Shown one piece after another: positions 19,275 to 27,063 of a DNA stretch of 64,000 nt. Within the stretch, counting starts at the first letter, position 1. Each line of letters opens with the position of its first letter. The translations under genes and the position numbers were made by a program. Under the pieces are notes generated by a model. It worked only from the letters and a program-made list of their open reading frames with translations. It was not told the origin of the DNA and made no database searches. The DNA is from Alphaproteobacteria bacterium (GTDB lineage: Bacteria > Pseudomonadota > Alphaproteobacteria > MPNO01 > UBA2964), in the NCBI GenBank assembly GCA_009377375.1, contig WHUE01000006.1:21859-85858 (forward strand), in the 5' to 3' direction.

Positions 19275-19484
19275 TCAGAGCAGGTCGGAAAGGCGGATCG
19301 GCAGGCGACGGACGCGGCGGCCGGTCGCGTGATAGACCGCGTTGGCCACGGCCGCGTTGGTGCCGACGTTGCCAAGCTCGCCGAGCCTTCTCACGCCGGC
19401 CGGGTTGACCCCCTCGTCCACTTCGGGAACGAGGATGATGTCGACTTCGCCGATATTGGCGTTGACCGGTATCAGATAGCCGCA
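19275..19484 (-). pseudogene. C-terminal remnant of a xanthine-dehydrogenase-type molybdenum subunit
   Basis: About 69 in-frame residues ending at the stop at 19275 match the extreme C-terminus of xanthine dehydrogenase/aldehyde oxidase large subunits: GYLIPVNANIGEVDII, then VNPAGVRRLGELGNVGTN and ANAVYHATGRRVRRLP. The intact subunit is ~700-800 residues; the rest is missing, because the frame upstream becomes the reverse shadow of the amidase gene. There is no start codon or ribosome-binding site. It is the scar of a deletion or rearrangement joining this fragment to the amidase gene. Confidence 0.75.
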
Positions 19485-19525
19485 CTGGCCATGGTCGCAG
19501 CTGCCGGCGGCTCGCGCCCGCGCGC

Positions 19526-20932
19526 TCAGGCATCGGCGGCTTTCACGATCGCCACGGCGGCGGCGGCGACGCCCGCGGTCTCCAGCGCCGCGGCGACGCG
19601 CAGCGCGTCCGCCTCGCGCCAGGGCGCGGCGACGATCTGCACCGCGACGGGCATGGCCGCGACGCCGGCGATCGGCGCCGCTACGACCGGCAGCCCGATG
19701 AAGGAAACCGGCTGGGTGAAGATGCCCAGGTTGGCGCGCACCGCCATCTCCTGCGTGCCGAGGCAGAACGTCTTCTGGCCGATGGCGGGCGCGGTGCACG
19801 GCGTGGCCGGCGCGATGACGATGTCGACCTCCTCGAACAGCGCCATGACCCGGCGGCGATAGGCGCTGCGGAACCGCTGCGCCTGCACGTACCACTGGGC
19901 GGGGGCGAGCGCGCCCGCAAACAGCCGGTCGCGCACGTCCTCGTCGAAATCCATCGGCCGTTCGGCCAGCCGCTTGCGGTGCAGCGCCGAGGCCTCCGTC
20001 GCGGTGATGACATAGGCGGCGCTGCGCGCGGTCGCGGCGTCCGGTAGCTCCACGGTGCGGATGGCGCCGGCGGCGTCCGCCGCGCGGTCCACGGCGGCCA
20101 GCGCGTCGTCGCTGGCCAGCTCGGCGAAATAGCCGCCGGCGACCGCGATGCGCAGCCCGTCGATGCCGCCGCCCAGCGTCGGCAGGGCCGGGTCCGCCGG
20201 CTGGCGCGCGCAGGCGGGGTCGCGTGCGTCGAATCCCTGCATCGCGTCGTAGGCGAGCGCCAGGTCGGCGGCGCTGCGGGCGAGCGGGCCGACATGGTCG
20301 AGACTGGCGCAGAACGGAAACGTGCCGGCCCGGCTGAGCCGGCCGAAAGTCGGCTTCAGCCCGAACAGGCCGCACAGCGACGACGGCACGCGGATCGAGC
20401 CGTTGGTGTCCGATCCCAGCGTGAAGCAGGCCATCCCCGCGGCCGCCGCCGCGCCGGAGCCGCCGGAGGAGCCGCCCGACATGCGCCTCGGATCGTGCGG
20501 GTTGCGCGACGGGCCGTAATGCCGGTTCTCGCCGGTGAAGTCGTAGGCGTACTCGCCCATGTTGAGCGCGCCGACCAGGATCGCGCCTGCCGCGTTCAGC
20601 CGCTCGATCAGCGTGGCGTCGCCTTCGGCGCAGGGATGCGACGCGTTGATCTTCGAGCCCGCCAGGGTGCGCAGCCCGCGCACGTCGAACAGGTTCTTGA
20701 CCGCGAACGGCACGCCGGCGAGCGGCCCCGGATCGCCGCCGCGGGCTCTCACGCCATCCACCCGCCGGGCCTCGGCGAGCGCGCGCGTCGACGTCACCTC
20801 GGTGAAGGCGTTGAGCGCCGGGTCCAGCCGCGCGATGCGGTCCAGCGTCGCCTCCGTCACGGCGACGGCGGAAACCTCGCCGTTGCGAACCGCTGCGGCG
20901 ATCTCGCGCGCCGGGCTTGCCGCGTCCGTCAT
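19526..20932 (-). CDS. AtzE-like amidase (amidase signature family)
   Basis: A 468-residue amidase-signature enzyme with the Ser-cisSer-Lys triad: Lys in VPFAVKNLFDVRG, the glycine/serine stretch RMSGGSSGGSGAA, and the nucleophile region GSDTNGSIRVPSSL. Its start at 20932 overlaps by 4 nt (ATGA) a 63-residue AtzG-like gene, the arrangement of the AtzE/AtzG 1-carboxybiuret hydrolase and of related GatCA-type complexes in purine or nitrogen catabolism. A GatA role is less likely because no GatB is near. The remnant of a xanthine dehydrogenase just downstream hints at a former purine/nitrogen pathway (inference). Confidence 0.8.
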   Translation of the reverse strand: MTDAASPAREIAAAVRNGEVSAVAVTEATLDRIARLDPALNAFTEVTSTRALAEARRVDGVRARGGDPGPLAGVPFAVKNLFDVRGLRTLAGSKINASHPCAEGDATLIERLNAAGAILVGALNMGEYAYDFTGENRHYGPSRNPHDPRRMSGGSSGGSGAAAAAGMACFTLGSDTNGSIRVPSSLCGLFGLKPTFGRLSRAGTFPFCASLDHVGPLARSAADLALAYDAMQGFDARDPACARQPADPALPTLGGGIDGLRIAVAGGYFAELASDDALAAVDRAADAAGAIRTVELPDAATARSAAYVITATEASALHRKRLAERPMDFDEDVRDRLFAGALAPAQWYVQAQRFRSAYRRRVMALFEEVDIVIAPATPCTAPAIGQKTFCLGTQEMAVRANLGIFTQPVSFIGLPVVAAPIAGVAAMPVAVQIVAAPWREADALRVAAALETAGVAAAAVAIVKAADA

Positions 20933-21120
20933 GGCCGGAACACCGGGGCGGGCTCGTCCTCGTCGCCGAGCTCCGCCGCCATGACCCGTGCGGCGTGGCC
21001 TTCCAGGATCTCGTAATGCTGCATTACGGCGCGGCGGCAGGCGTCGGGGATTCCGATACCGGCCTGTTTCGCGGCGGCGGCCATGATCCGCGCGGTCCGG
21101 CCCTCGTCCTCTGTGTCCAT
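20929..21120 (-). CDS. AtzG-like (DUF4089) GatC-type small subunit
   Basis: A 63-residue protein ending in EPAPVFRP, the C-terminal signature of DUF4089/AtzG proteins. AtzG wraps around AtzE much as GatC wraps GatA and stabilises the amidase. The gene overlaps the amidase start by 4 nt (ATGA), indicating coupled translation and an equimolar complex. The GxGIPDACRR segment also fits the family. The N-terminus (MDTEDEGRT) is short but reasonable in length for the family. Confidence 0.75.
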   Translation of the reverse strand: MDTEDEGRTARIMAAAAKQAGIGIPDACRRAVMQHYEILEGHAARVMAAELGDEDEPAPVFRP

Positions 21121-21328
21121 GGGTTGCCTCTTCCTCGACCGTTTGTTCTTTCACCGTAACAGATGCAAGCAACGTGCCAAGCGGTGCGCGGGACGAAATG
21201 ACGGAACTGCGCGGCTTCGGGTCCGTGCGCCCGTGGCGGCGGGGCCGGAATTGCCTGTTATTTGATCAGAGGTCGGCGCGGCGGAAACCGTCCACAGCCC
21301 CATCCGGAGTGTAGTACGCTGGGCAGCG

Positions 21329-22108
21329 ATGGAGACCGAGCTTCCCGACCTGCCGGAGTTCGTTCCCGGCACCGTCTGGCTGGCCGGCGCGGGGCCGGGC
21401 GACCCCGCGCTGCTGTCGCTCGCCGCCTGGCACGGGCTGCGCCATGCCGACGCGGTGATCTACGACGCGCTGGTGGACGAGCGCGTGATCGCCCTCGCCC
21501 GCGACGGGGCGGCGCTGGAATATGCCGGCAAGCGCGGCGGCAAGCCGTCGGTGGACCAGCAGGACATCTCCGAGCGTCTGGTGGCGCTCGCGCGGGCGGG
21601 CAAGCGGGTATTGCGGCTCAAGGGCGGCGACCCCTTCGTCTTCGGCCGCGGCCCCCAGGAATGCGCCGCCCTGATCGCCGCCGGAATCCCGTTCCGCATT
21701 ATCCCCGGCATCACCGCAGGCGTCGGCGGGCTCGCCTATGCCGGGATTCCGCTGACCAGCCGCGAAACCAACACGGCGGTGACCTTCATCACAGGTCATA
21801 CCGCAGTGGGCGGCATTCCCGACGACCTGGACTGGGACGCGCTGTCGCGCGCCGCGCCGGTGCTCGTGATCTACATGGGCAGCCGCCACATGGCGCTCAT
21901 CCGCGACCGGCTGGTCGCCAGCGGACGCGATCCGGCCGAACCGGTCGGCATCGTCAGCGCGGCGACCACGCCGCAGCAGAAGGTGCTGACGACGACGCTG
22001 GCGGCCTGCGCCGAGGATCTGGCCGCCGCCGGACTGCCCGCGCCGATGCTGATCGTGGTCGGCAGGGTCGTCGATTACCACGCGACGTTTCGCTGGTTCG
22101 CGCCGTGA
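21329..22108 (+). CDS. cobA: Uroporphyrinogen-III C-methyltransferase (SUMT)
   Basis: A 259-residue precorrin-2-forming methyltransferase. Motifs include VWLAGAGPGDPALLSL (SAM-site start), YDALVDERVI, KRVLRLKGGDPFVFGRG, IIPGITAGVGGLAYAGIPLT and the late PEPVGIVSAATTP-type strand (here AEPVGIVSAATTPQQ). It methylates uroporphyrinogen III twice using SAM, at the branch to sirohaem and cobalamin. It is the stand-alone form without the CysG dehydrogenase/ferrochelatase part. It stands alone and converges with the TRAP genes. The ATG at 21329 is taken from the track; no clear ribosome-binding site is seen. Confidence 0.88.
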   Translation: METELPDLPEFVPGTVWLAGAGPGDPALLSLAAWHGLRHADAVIYDALVDERVIALARDGAALEYAGKRGGKPSVDQQDISERLVALARAGKRVLRLKGGDPFVFGRGPQECAALIAAGIPFRIIPGITAGVGGLAYAGIPLTSRETNTAVTFITGHTAVGGIPDDLDWDALSRAAPVLVIYMGSRHMALIRDRLVASGRDPAEPVGIVSAATTPQQKVLTTTLAACAEDLAAAGLPAPMLIVVGRVVDYHATFRWFAP

Positions 22109-22123
22109 CCCGGCGCAACGGGG

Positions 22124-23437
22124 CTATCCCTGGCCCATCAGCCTGTCGGGTAGCCATGTCGCGATTTCCGGGAACAGGCAGAGCAGCAGGATCGCGACGA
22201 TCATGCACGCCATGAATGGCACAGCGCCCTTGAGGATGGTGCGCAGATCGACGTCGGGCGCGATGCCGTTGATCACATAGAGATTGAGCCCGACCGGCGG
22301 CGTGATCAGGCCGAGCTCCATGTTCACGGTCAGGATCACGCCGAACCACACGGGATCGAACCCGACCGTGGTGATGATCGGGATCAGGATCGGGGTCGTC
22401 ATCAGGATCACCGCGGCCGGCGGCAGGAAGCAGCCCGCCACCAGCAGCAGCACGTTGATCCACCCCATCAGCACCCAGCGGTTGACGTCCAGCGCGCCGA
22501 TCCATTCCGCCACCGACTGGGTGACGTAGAGCAGCGACAGCATGTAGCCGAACAGGATGGAGGCGCCGATGATCATCAGGATCATCACCGATTCGCGCAT
22601 CCCGTCGCGCAGGATCAGCCATAGCGCTTTGGGCTGCCACACGCGGTAGATCACGACCACGAGCAGGATGGCCAGCGCGGCGCCGACCGCCGCGGCCTCC
22701 GACGGGGTGGCGATACCGCCGTAAAGCGCGACCACCACGCCGACGATCAGCACGATGAAGGGAAGCACCCGGGGCACCATCTGCAGCCGCTCGCGCAGGG
22801 TGTAGGAGGCGGTATCGGGGTCCAGCCGGCCCTTGCGCTTCCAGCTCAGGAACAGCGCCCACAGGATGAACAGCCCCGCCAGCATCAGCCCCGGCAGGAC
22901 GCCGGCGAGGAACAGCCGGCCGATCGAGGTTTCGCTGGCGATGCCGTAGAGGATCATCGTCACCGAAGGCGGGATCAGGATGCCGAGCGTGCCGCCCGCG
23001 GCGATCGCGCCGGTCGCGAGGTCCGCGTCGTAACCGCGCCGCCGCATCTCGGGAATGCCCATCCGGCCGATGGCGGCGCAGGTCGCCGGGGACGAGCCGG
23101 TGAGGGCCGCGAACAGGGCGCATGCGCCGATATTGGACACCACGAGGCTGCCCGGCACGCGGTAGAGCCAGCGCGCCAGCGCCTCGTAAAGGTCCGCCCC
23201 CGCGCGTGACGACGCCACCGCCGCGCCCATCAGAATGAACATCGGAATCGAGACTAGGGTGAAATCGTTGAGCCCGGCATAGAACGTGTCGGCCAGGATC
23301 GACAGGCTGGCGAAGCCCTCGAACGCGACCAGGAATCCGATGGCGACCAGCCCGAGCCCGAAGGCGACGGGAATGCCGGACGCCAGCACCAGGATCGAGA
23401 CCACGCCGACCAGCAGGCCGATGACCTGCGGGCTCAC
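22124..23437 (-). CDS. dctM: TRAP transporter large permease (DctM)
   Basis: A 437-residue polytopic membrane protein of the TRAP large-subunit family, with ~12 hydrophobic segments. Family segments are visible: the opening VSPQVIGLLVGVVSILVLASGIPVAFGLG, GSSPATCAAIGRMGIPEM, GGTLGILIPPSVTMILYG, and the late LGLITPPVGLNLYVINGIA. The GTG at 23437 overlaps the DctQ stop (GTGA), giving coupling. The ORF track extends 158 residues further upstream, but that part is arginine-rich shadow of DctQ. It makes the Na+-driven channel for an organic acid taken up with the DctP and DctQ partners. Confidence 0.9.
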   Translation of the reverse strand: MSPQVIGLLVGVVSILVLASGIPVAFGLGLVAIGFLVAFEGFASLSILADTFYAGLNDFTLVSIPMFILMGAAVASSRAGADLYEALARWLYRVPGSLVVSNIGACALFAALTGSSPATCAAIGRMGIPEMRRRGYDADLATGAIAAGGTLGILIPPSVTMILYGIASETSIGRLFLAGVLPGLMLAGLFILWALFLSWKRKGRLDPDTASYTLRERLQMVPRVLPFIVLIVGVVVALYGGIATPSEAAAVGAALAILLVVVIYRVWQPKALWLILRDGMRESVMILMIIGASILFGYMLSLLYVTQSVAEWIGALDVNRWVLMGWINVLLLVAGCFLPPAAVILMTTPILIPIITTVGFDPVWFGVILTVNMELGLITPPVGLNLYVINGIAPDVDLRTILKGAVPFMACMIVAILLLCLFPEIATWLPDRLMGQG

Positions 23438-23952
23438 AATCCGGTCTCCGGCGGCATGCCGAAGGGATGGGCGCGTCCGGAGGCGACGCTCCAGATGTCG
23501 GCGACATATTGCAGGACCAGCACGAAGGCGCCGACCGGCAGGCCGAGATAGGGAATCCACAGCCGGGCGCGCCACACGCTGTCGGTGGTCCAGCCCCCCT
23601 CGAACGCCTCCCACCACCAGATCGCCGCATCCCACAGCAGGGCGAGGCAGAACAGCATCGCGGCGGCGGCGGTCGCCAGCGCCAGCGCCCTGCGCGCGCG
23701 CGGGCCGAGATAGAGCGGCAGAAGCTCGACATTGACGTGGCCGCGCGACAGCAGGACGTACGGGCTGCCGATGAAGGTGGCGGCGACCAGCGCAAAGGTC
23801 GCGAATTCCGTCTGCCAGATCACGCCCTGGCCGAGCACCCCGCGGACGAACACCATGTGGCAGACCGCCAGCAGCGCGGCTACGATCAGCAGCACGGCGG
23901 CGACGCCGCAAAGCCGCGACAGGCCGGTGACGATACGGACATAGGATTCCAT
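23434..23952 (-). CDS. dctQ: TRAP transporter small permease (DctQ)
   Basis: A 172-residue protein with four hydrophobic segments as expected for DctQ: LCGVAAVLLIVAALLAVCHMVF, FATFALVAATFIGSPYVLL, the mid-protein LALATAAAAMLFCLALLWDAAIW, and PYLGLPVGAFVLVLQYVA. The central SRGHVNVELLP and late LWIPYLGLPVG motifs are typical. I use the ATG at 23952 (MESYVRIV) rather than the track start at 23994. It lies between DctP and DctM in one operon. Confidence 0.88.
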   Translation of the reverse strand: MESYVRIVTGLSRLCGVAAVLLIVAALLAVCHMVFVRGVLGQGVIWQTEFATFALVAATFIGSPYVLLSRGHVNVELLPLYLGPRARRALALATAAAAMLFCLALLWDAAIWWWEAFEGGWTTDSVWRARLWIPYLGLPVGAFVLVLQYVADIWSVASGRAHPFGMPPETGL

Positions 23953-24037
23953 GCGGCCGGCCGGTTCGTGTGCAGGGCGGAAGCGAAAGGACAACCGGGC
24001 CGCGGGATGCTCCCCGCGGTCCCGGATCGCGTCTCCG

Positions 24038-25045
24038 CTACTTGACGGCCAGCGCCTTGTCGATCAGCGCCTTGCCGCCCTTCACCTTGGCGGCGAAGCT
24101 CTTGTAGGACGACTGCTGCGCGACCTTGCGCCAGGCCTCGAAATCCGCCTCGCTCAGCTCGATCACGTCGACGCCCGCCTTCTTGTAGGCGGCGACCAGC
24201 TTCTCATCCAGCCCGGCGGCGGCCTTGGCGAAGAACGCTTCGGCGGTCTTGGAGGCGTCGAGCAGTGCCTTCTGCTGCGCCGCGTTCAGCTTGCTGAAGC
24301 TGCGCTTCGATATCAGCACCGGCTCGTACATGAACCACAGCGCGTTGGCGCCCGGCGCGGTCAGGCATTTGAGCTGCTCGTACAGGCGGAACGAGACGAA
24401 GCTGCCGGCCGAGGTGTCCGTGGCGTCGACCACGCCGGTCTGCAGCGCGTTGTAGACCTCGTTCGACGACATCGAGACGATGGACGCCCCCGCGGCCTTC
24501 CACATCTGCGCGAAGGTCGCCCCGGCGGACCGCAGCTTCATCCCCTTCACGTCGTCCGGCTTGACGATGCAGCCCTTCTTGGAGCCGAACGCGCCGGCGA
24601 GCCAGGCATCGGCCAGCACCATCGCGCCGCCGCTTTCGATCTCGGCCTTGATCTCTTTCATGAAAGCGGAGTCGTTGAGCTTCTTGGCGTGCTCGTGGTT
24701 CCGCACCAGCCCGGGCATCAGCGTCGCGCCGAATTTCGGATGGCGGCCGGAGGCGTAGTCCAGCGGGAACGATGTGATGTCGAGCTGCCCCTTCACCATG
24801 GCGTTCCACTGTTCCTTGGCCTTGAACAGCGACGCGCCGGGATAGACCTTGATCTCCAGCCCGACATTGGCCTTGGCCACTTCGCGCGCGATGATCTGCA
24901 CCATCTCGTCGCGCACGTCGCCCTTGCCGCCGGGAAACTGGTGCGACGCCTTGAACGTCAGCGCCCCGGCCGGCAGCGCGCCGGCCAGGAGCGGCAGGAC
25001 AAGCGCCGCCGCCCCGGCCGCAATCGTCATTTTCCTGAAAATCAT
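24038..25045 (-). CDS. dctP: TRAP transporter substrate-binding protein (DctP)
   Basis: A 335-residue periplasmic receptor with signal peptide MIFRKMTIAAGAAALVLPLLAG, likely cut before LTFKASHQFPGG. Typical DctP stretches follow: EIKVYPGASLFKAKEQWNAM, and the conserved region VYNALQTGVVDATDTSAGS. The ATG at 25045 is preceded by GGAGGAGGAGGAACA; the track start at 25156 adds 37 non-signal residues. Ligands are usually C4-dicarboxylates, keto acids or aromatic acids; this one is unknown. A GMC oxidoreductase gene lies 183 nt upstream on the same strand and may act on the same compound. Confidence 0.9.
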   Translation of the reverse strand: MIFRKMTIAAGAAALVLPLLAGALPAGALTFKASHQFPGGKGDVRDEMVQIIAREVAKANVGLEIKVYPGASLFKAKEQWNAMVKGQLDITSFPLDYASGRHPKFGATLMPGLVRNHEHAKKLNDSAFMKEIKAEIESGGAMVLADAWLAGAFGSKKGCIVKPDDVKGMKLRSAGATFAQMWKAAGASIVSMSSNEVYNALQTGVVDATDTSAGSFVSFRLYEQLKCLTAPGANALWFMYEPVLISKRSFSKLNAAQQKALLDASKTAEAFFAKAAAGLDEKLVAAYKKAGVDVIELSEADFEAWRKVAQQSSYKSFAAKVKGGKALIDKALAVK

Positions 25046-25228
25046 CTGTTCCTCCTCCTCCGCCGTCCGGTTTAGACCCTTCGGCACCCTGGGTTCTCTG
25101 TCGCAATTCTTTTCCTTGTCCGAAAAATCTTTGTCACGCGCCGTTGCCGCTGGCAAGCGAATCGTCGTGAACCTGGCGTATGGGTGCCGGGGCGGGAACA
25201 GGGCGGAAAGGAGAGGGGCCGCGTTGCG

Positions 25229-26863
25229 CTACACTCCTTCCGCAGGCGCCAGCAGCTTCTTGCCGGCGATCAGGTCGGCGGCGCGGGCGGCCATCATCAG
25301 CACGCAGGCGTTGATGTTGCCGGACACCAGGTCCGGCATCGCCGAGGCGTCGACCACACGCAGGTTCTCCACCCCGCGCACCCGCATCTGCGCGTCGAGC
25401 ACGGCTTCCTCGCCGATGCCCATCGGGCAGGTGCAGGACGGATGATGCGCGGTGACGGTGGTACGCCGGATCCAGTCGTCGATGTCGGCGTCGCTCTGGA
25501 CGTGCTTGCCGGGCGCGGTCTCGACGCCGCGGAAGCCGTCCATCGCCGCGCCCTCGACCACCTCGCGGCAGATGCGCACGCCGCGGCGCAGCGTCGCCAT
25601 CTCGGTCTCGGTCGACAGGAAGTTCTGGATAATGCGCACCGGTTCGGCGGGGTCGGCGGAGCGCAGCAGCACCTCGCCCCGGCTTTCCGGGTGCAGCAGC
25701 ACGGGGCGCATGCCGAACTCCTCGTCGAACGGGTTCTTCACGCCGGGGAACCACATATGCGCCTTGGGCGACGTGCCGCGGAACAGGAACTGGATGTCCG
25801 GCACGGCGAGCTCCGGCCGCGTCCTGACGAATCCGTGCAGCCCGCCGGGCAGCACCGTCGCCGGGCCGGTGCCGAACAGGTAGGCCTGCACCATCGCGCG
25901 GGCGATGCGATCGAACCGCATCAGGTCGCGGAACGGCCCGCCCTTCGGGCGCGACCACAGCAGCAGCACCGCCATGTGGTCCTGCAGGTTCTTGCCGACG
26001 CCCCTCAGGTCCACCACCGGCTCGATGCCGACGTCGCGCAGATGGTCGGCCGGGCCGATGCCCGACAGCATCAGGAGCTGGGGCGAGTTGAACACCCCGC
26101 CGGACAGGATCACCTCGCGGGCGGCCAGGACCTCCCTTGCCTCGCCCTTGCGGGTATAGGCGATGCCGCGCGCCCGCGCGCCGTCCATGACGATGCGGCT
26201 GGCCGTGGCGTGTGTCTCCACGGTCAGGTTGGGCCGCTTCCTCGCCGGGTGCAGCCAGGCCACGGCGGCGGAGGAACGCCGCCCGTCCTTCGTGGTCGAC
26301 TGGCTGCGGCCGAACCCTTCCTGCTGCCTGCCGTTGTAATCCTCGGTGAAGGGGATGCCGGCGTCCTTGCCCGCCTCGAGCCAGGCGTCGTAGAGCGGGT
26401 CGGTGGTCTTCGCGGTCTCCACACCCAGCGGGCCCTTGCCGCCGCGATAGGCGTCCTCGCCGCCCTCGTAGGTCTCGCATTCGCGCATATAGGGCAGGAT
26501 GTCGGCATAGGACCAGCCGGTGCAGCCCTTCTGCGCCCAGCGGTCGTAATCGCCCCGGTTGCCGCGCACATAGGCCATGACGTTGATCGAGCTCGAGCCG
26601 CCCAGCACCTTGCCGCGCATCGCCTCGATCACCCGGCCGCCGAGCTGGGGCACCGGCTCGGTGTCGTAGCCCCAGTCGTGCATGCGGTGCTCGTGCATCT
26701 TGCCGAGGCCGAGCGGGATGTGGATCAGCGGGTCGCGGTCCGCTCCGCCAGCTTCCAGCAGCAGCACCGTCACGGCCGGATCCTCGGTCAGCTTGCTCGC
26801 CAGCACGCAGCCGGCGGACCCCGCCCCGACGATGACGTAATCGTAAGTCGCCTTGTCGCTCAT
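25229..26863 (-). CDS. GMC-family FAD oxidoreductase (choline/alcohol dehydrogenase type)
   Basis: A 544-residue flavoenzyme of the glucose-methanol-choline family. It has the FAD-binding VIVGAGSAGCVLASKL near the N-terminus, the GMC signature region with KVLGGSSSINVMAYVRG, ILSGGVFNSPQLLMLSGIGP, and a C-terminal catalytic-His region TTVTAHHPSCTCPMG followed by VDASAMPDLVSGNINA. I use ATG 26863; the track start is 168 nt upstream and runs through the parS palindrome. Choline dehydrogenases and polyethylene-glycol/alcohol dehydrogenases share this layout, so substrate is undetermined. It is divergent from the UbiD gene. Confidence 0.87.
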   Translation of the reverse strand: MSDKATYDYVIVGAGSAGCVLASKLTEDPAVTVLLLEAGGADRDPLIHIPLGLGKMHEHRMHDWGYDTEPVPQLGGRVIEAMRGKVLGGSSSINVMAYVRGNRGDYDRWAQKGCTGWSYADILPYMRECETYEGGEDAYRGGKGPLGVETAKTTDPLYDAWLEAGKDAGIPFTEDYNGRQQEGFGRSQSTTKDGRRSSAAVAWLHPARKRPNLTVETHATASRIVMDGARARGIAYTRKGEAREVLAAREVILSGGVFNSPQLLMLSGIGPADHLRDVGIEPVVDLRGVGKNLQDHMAVLLLWSRPKGGPFRDLMRFDRIARAMVQAYLFGTGPATVLPGGLHGFVRTRPELAVPDIQFLFRGTSPKAHMWFPGVKNPFDEEFGMRPVLLHPESRGEVLLRSADPAEPVRIIQNFLSTETEMATLRRGVRICREVVEGAAMDGFRGVETAPGKHVQSDADIDDWIRRTTVTAHHPSCTCPMGIGEEAVLDAQMRVRGVENLRVVDASAMPDLVSGNINACVLMMAARAADLIAGKKLLAPAEGV

Positions 26864-26950
26864 CCTCACTGACCCCTTGGTTCTTGCGGGGCCAATATAA
26901 CCCAGCGAGGCGTTGCGCAAACCCCGCCCGCTGTCTCCGGGGGACAGGAA

Positions 26951-26970
26951 AATGTTCCACGTGGAACATT
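26951..26970. promoter_or_regulatory. parS-like ParB-binding palindrome
   Basis: AATGTTCCACGTGGAACATT is a perfect 20-bp palindrome. Its 16-bp core TGTTCCACGTGGAACA is the form of parS known from pseudomonads and other proteobacteria. It is the only full copy I found. It lies between divergent GMC-oxidoreductase and UbiD genes, so it could be read as a promoter operator, but the match to parS is much more specific. Chromosomal parS sites usually cluster near the replication origin; no parA, parB or oriC is seen here. Confidence 0.82.
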
Positions 26971-27005
26971 GTTGAGACGCCGTCTGAGGTCGCGGCCCGA
27001 CGCGG

Positions 27006-27034
27006 TTGACAGGTCTTGCCCGCGCCCGCATCGT
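27006..27034 (+). promoter_or_regulatory. Possible sigma-70 promoter for the UbiD gene
   Basis: A consensus TTGACA at 27006 is followed after 17 nt by CATCGT, a weak -10 box. It ends 29 nt before the UbiD ATG. The perfect -35 and correct spacing make it plausible; the -10 is poor. Confidence 0.3.
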
Positions 27035-27063
27035 TTCCGCGACGGAACCGCGGAGTCGCCCCC

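Noticed and set aside
22124-23911. Longer DctM with a 158-residue N-terminal extension
   Set aside because: The extension is a shadow of DctQ; GTG 23437 with GTGA overlap is the natural start.
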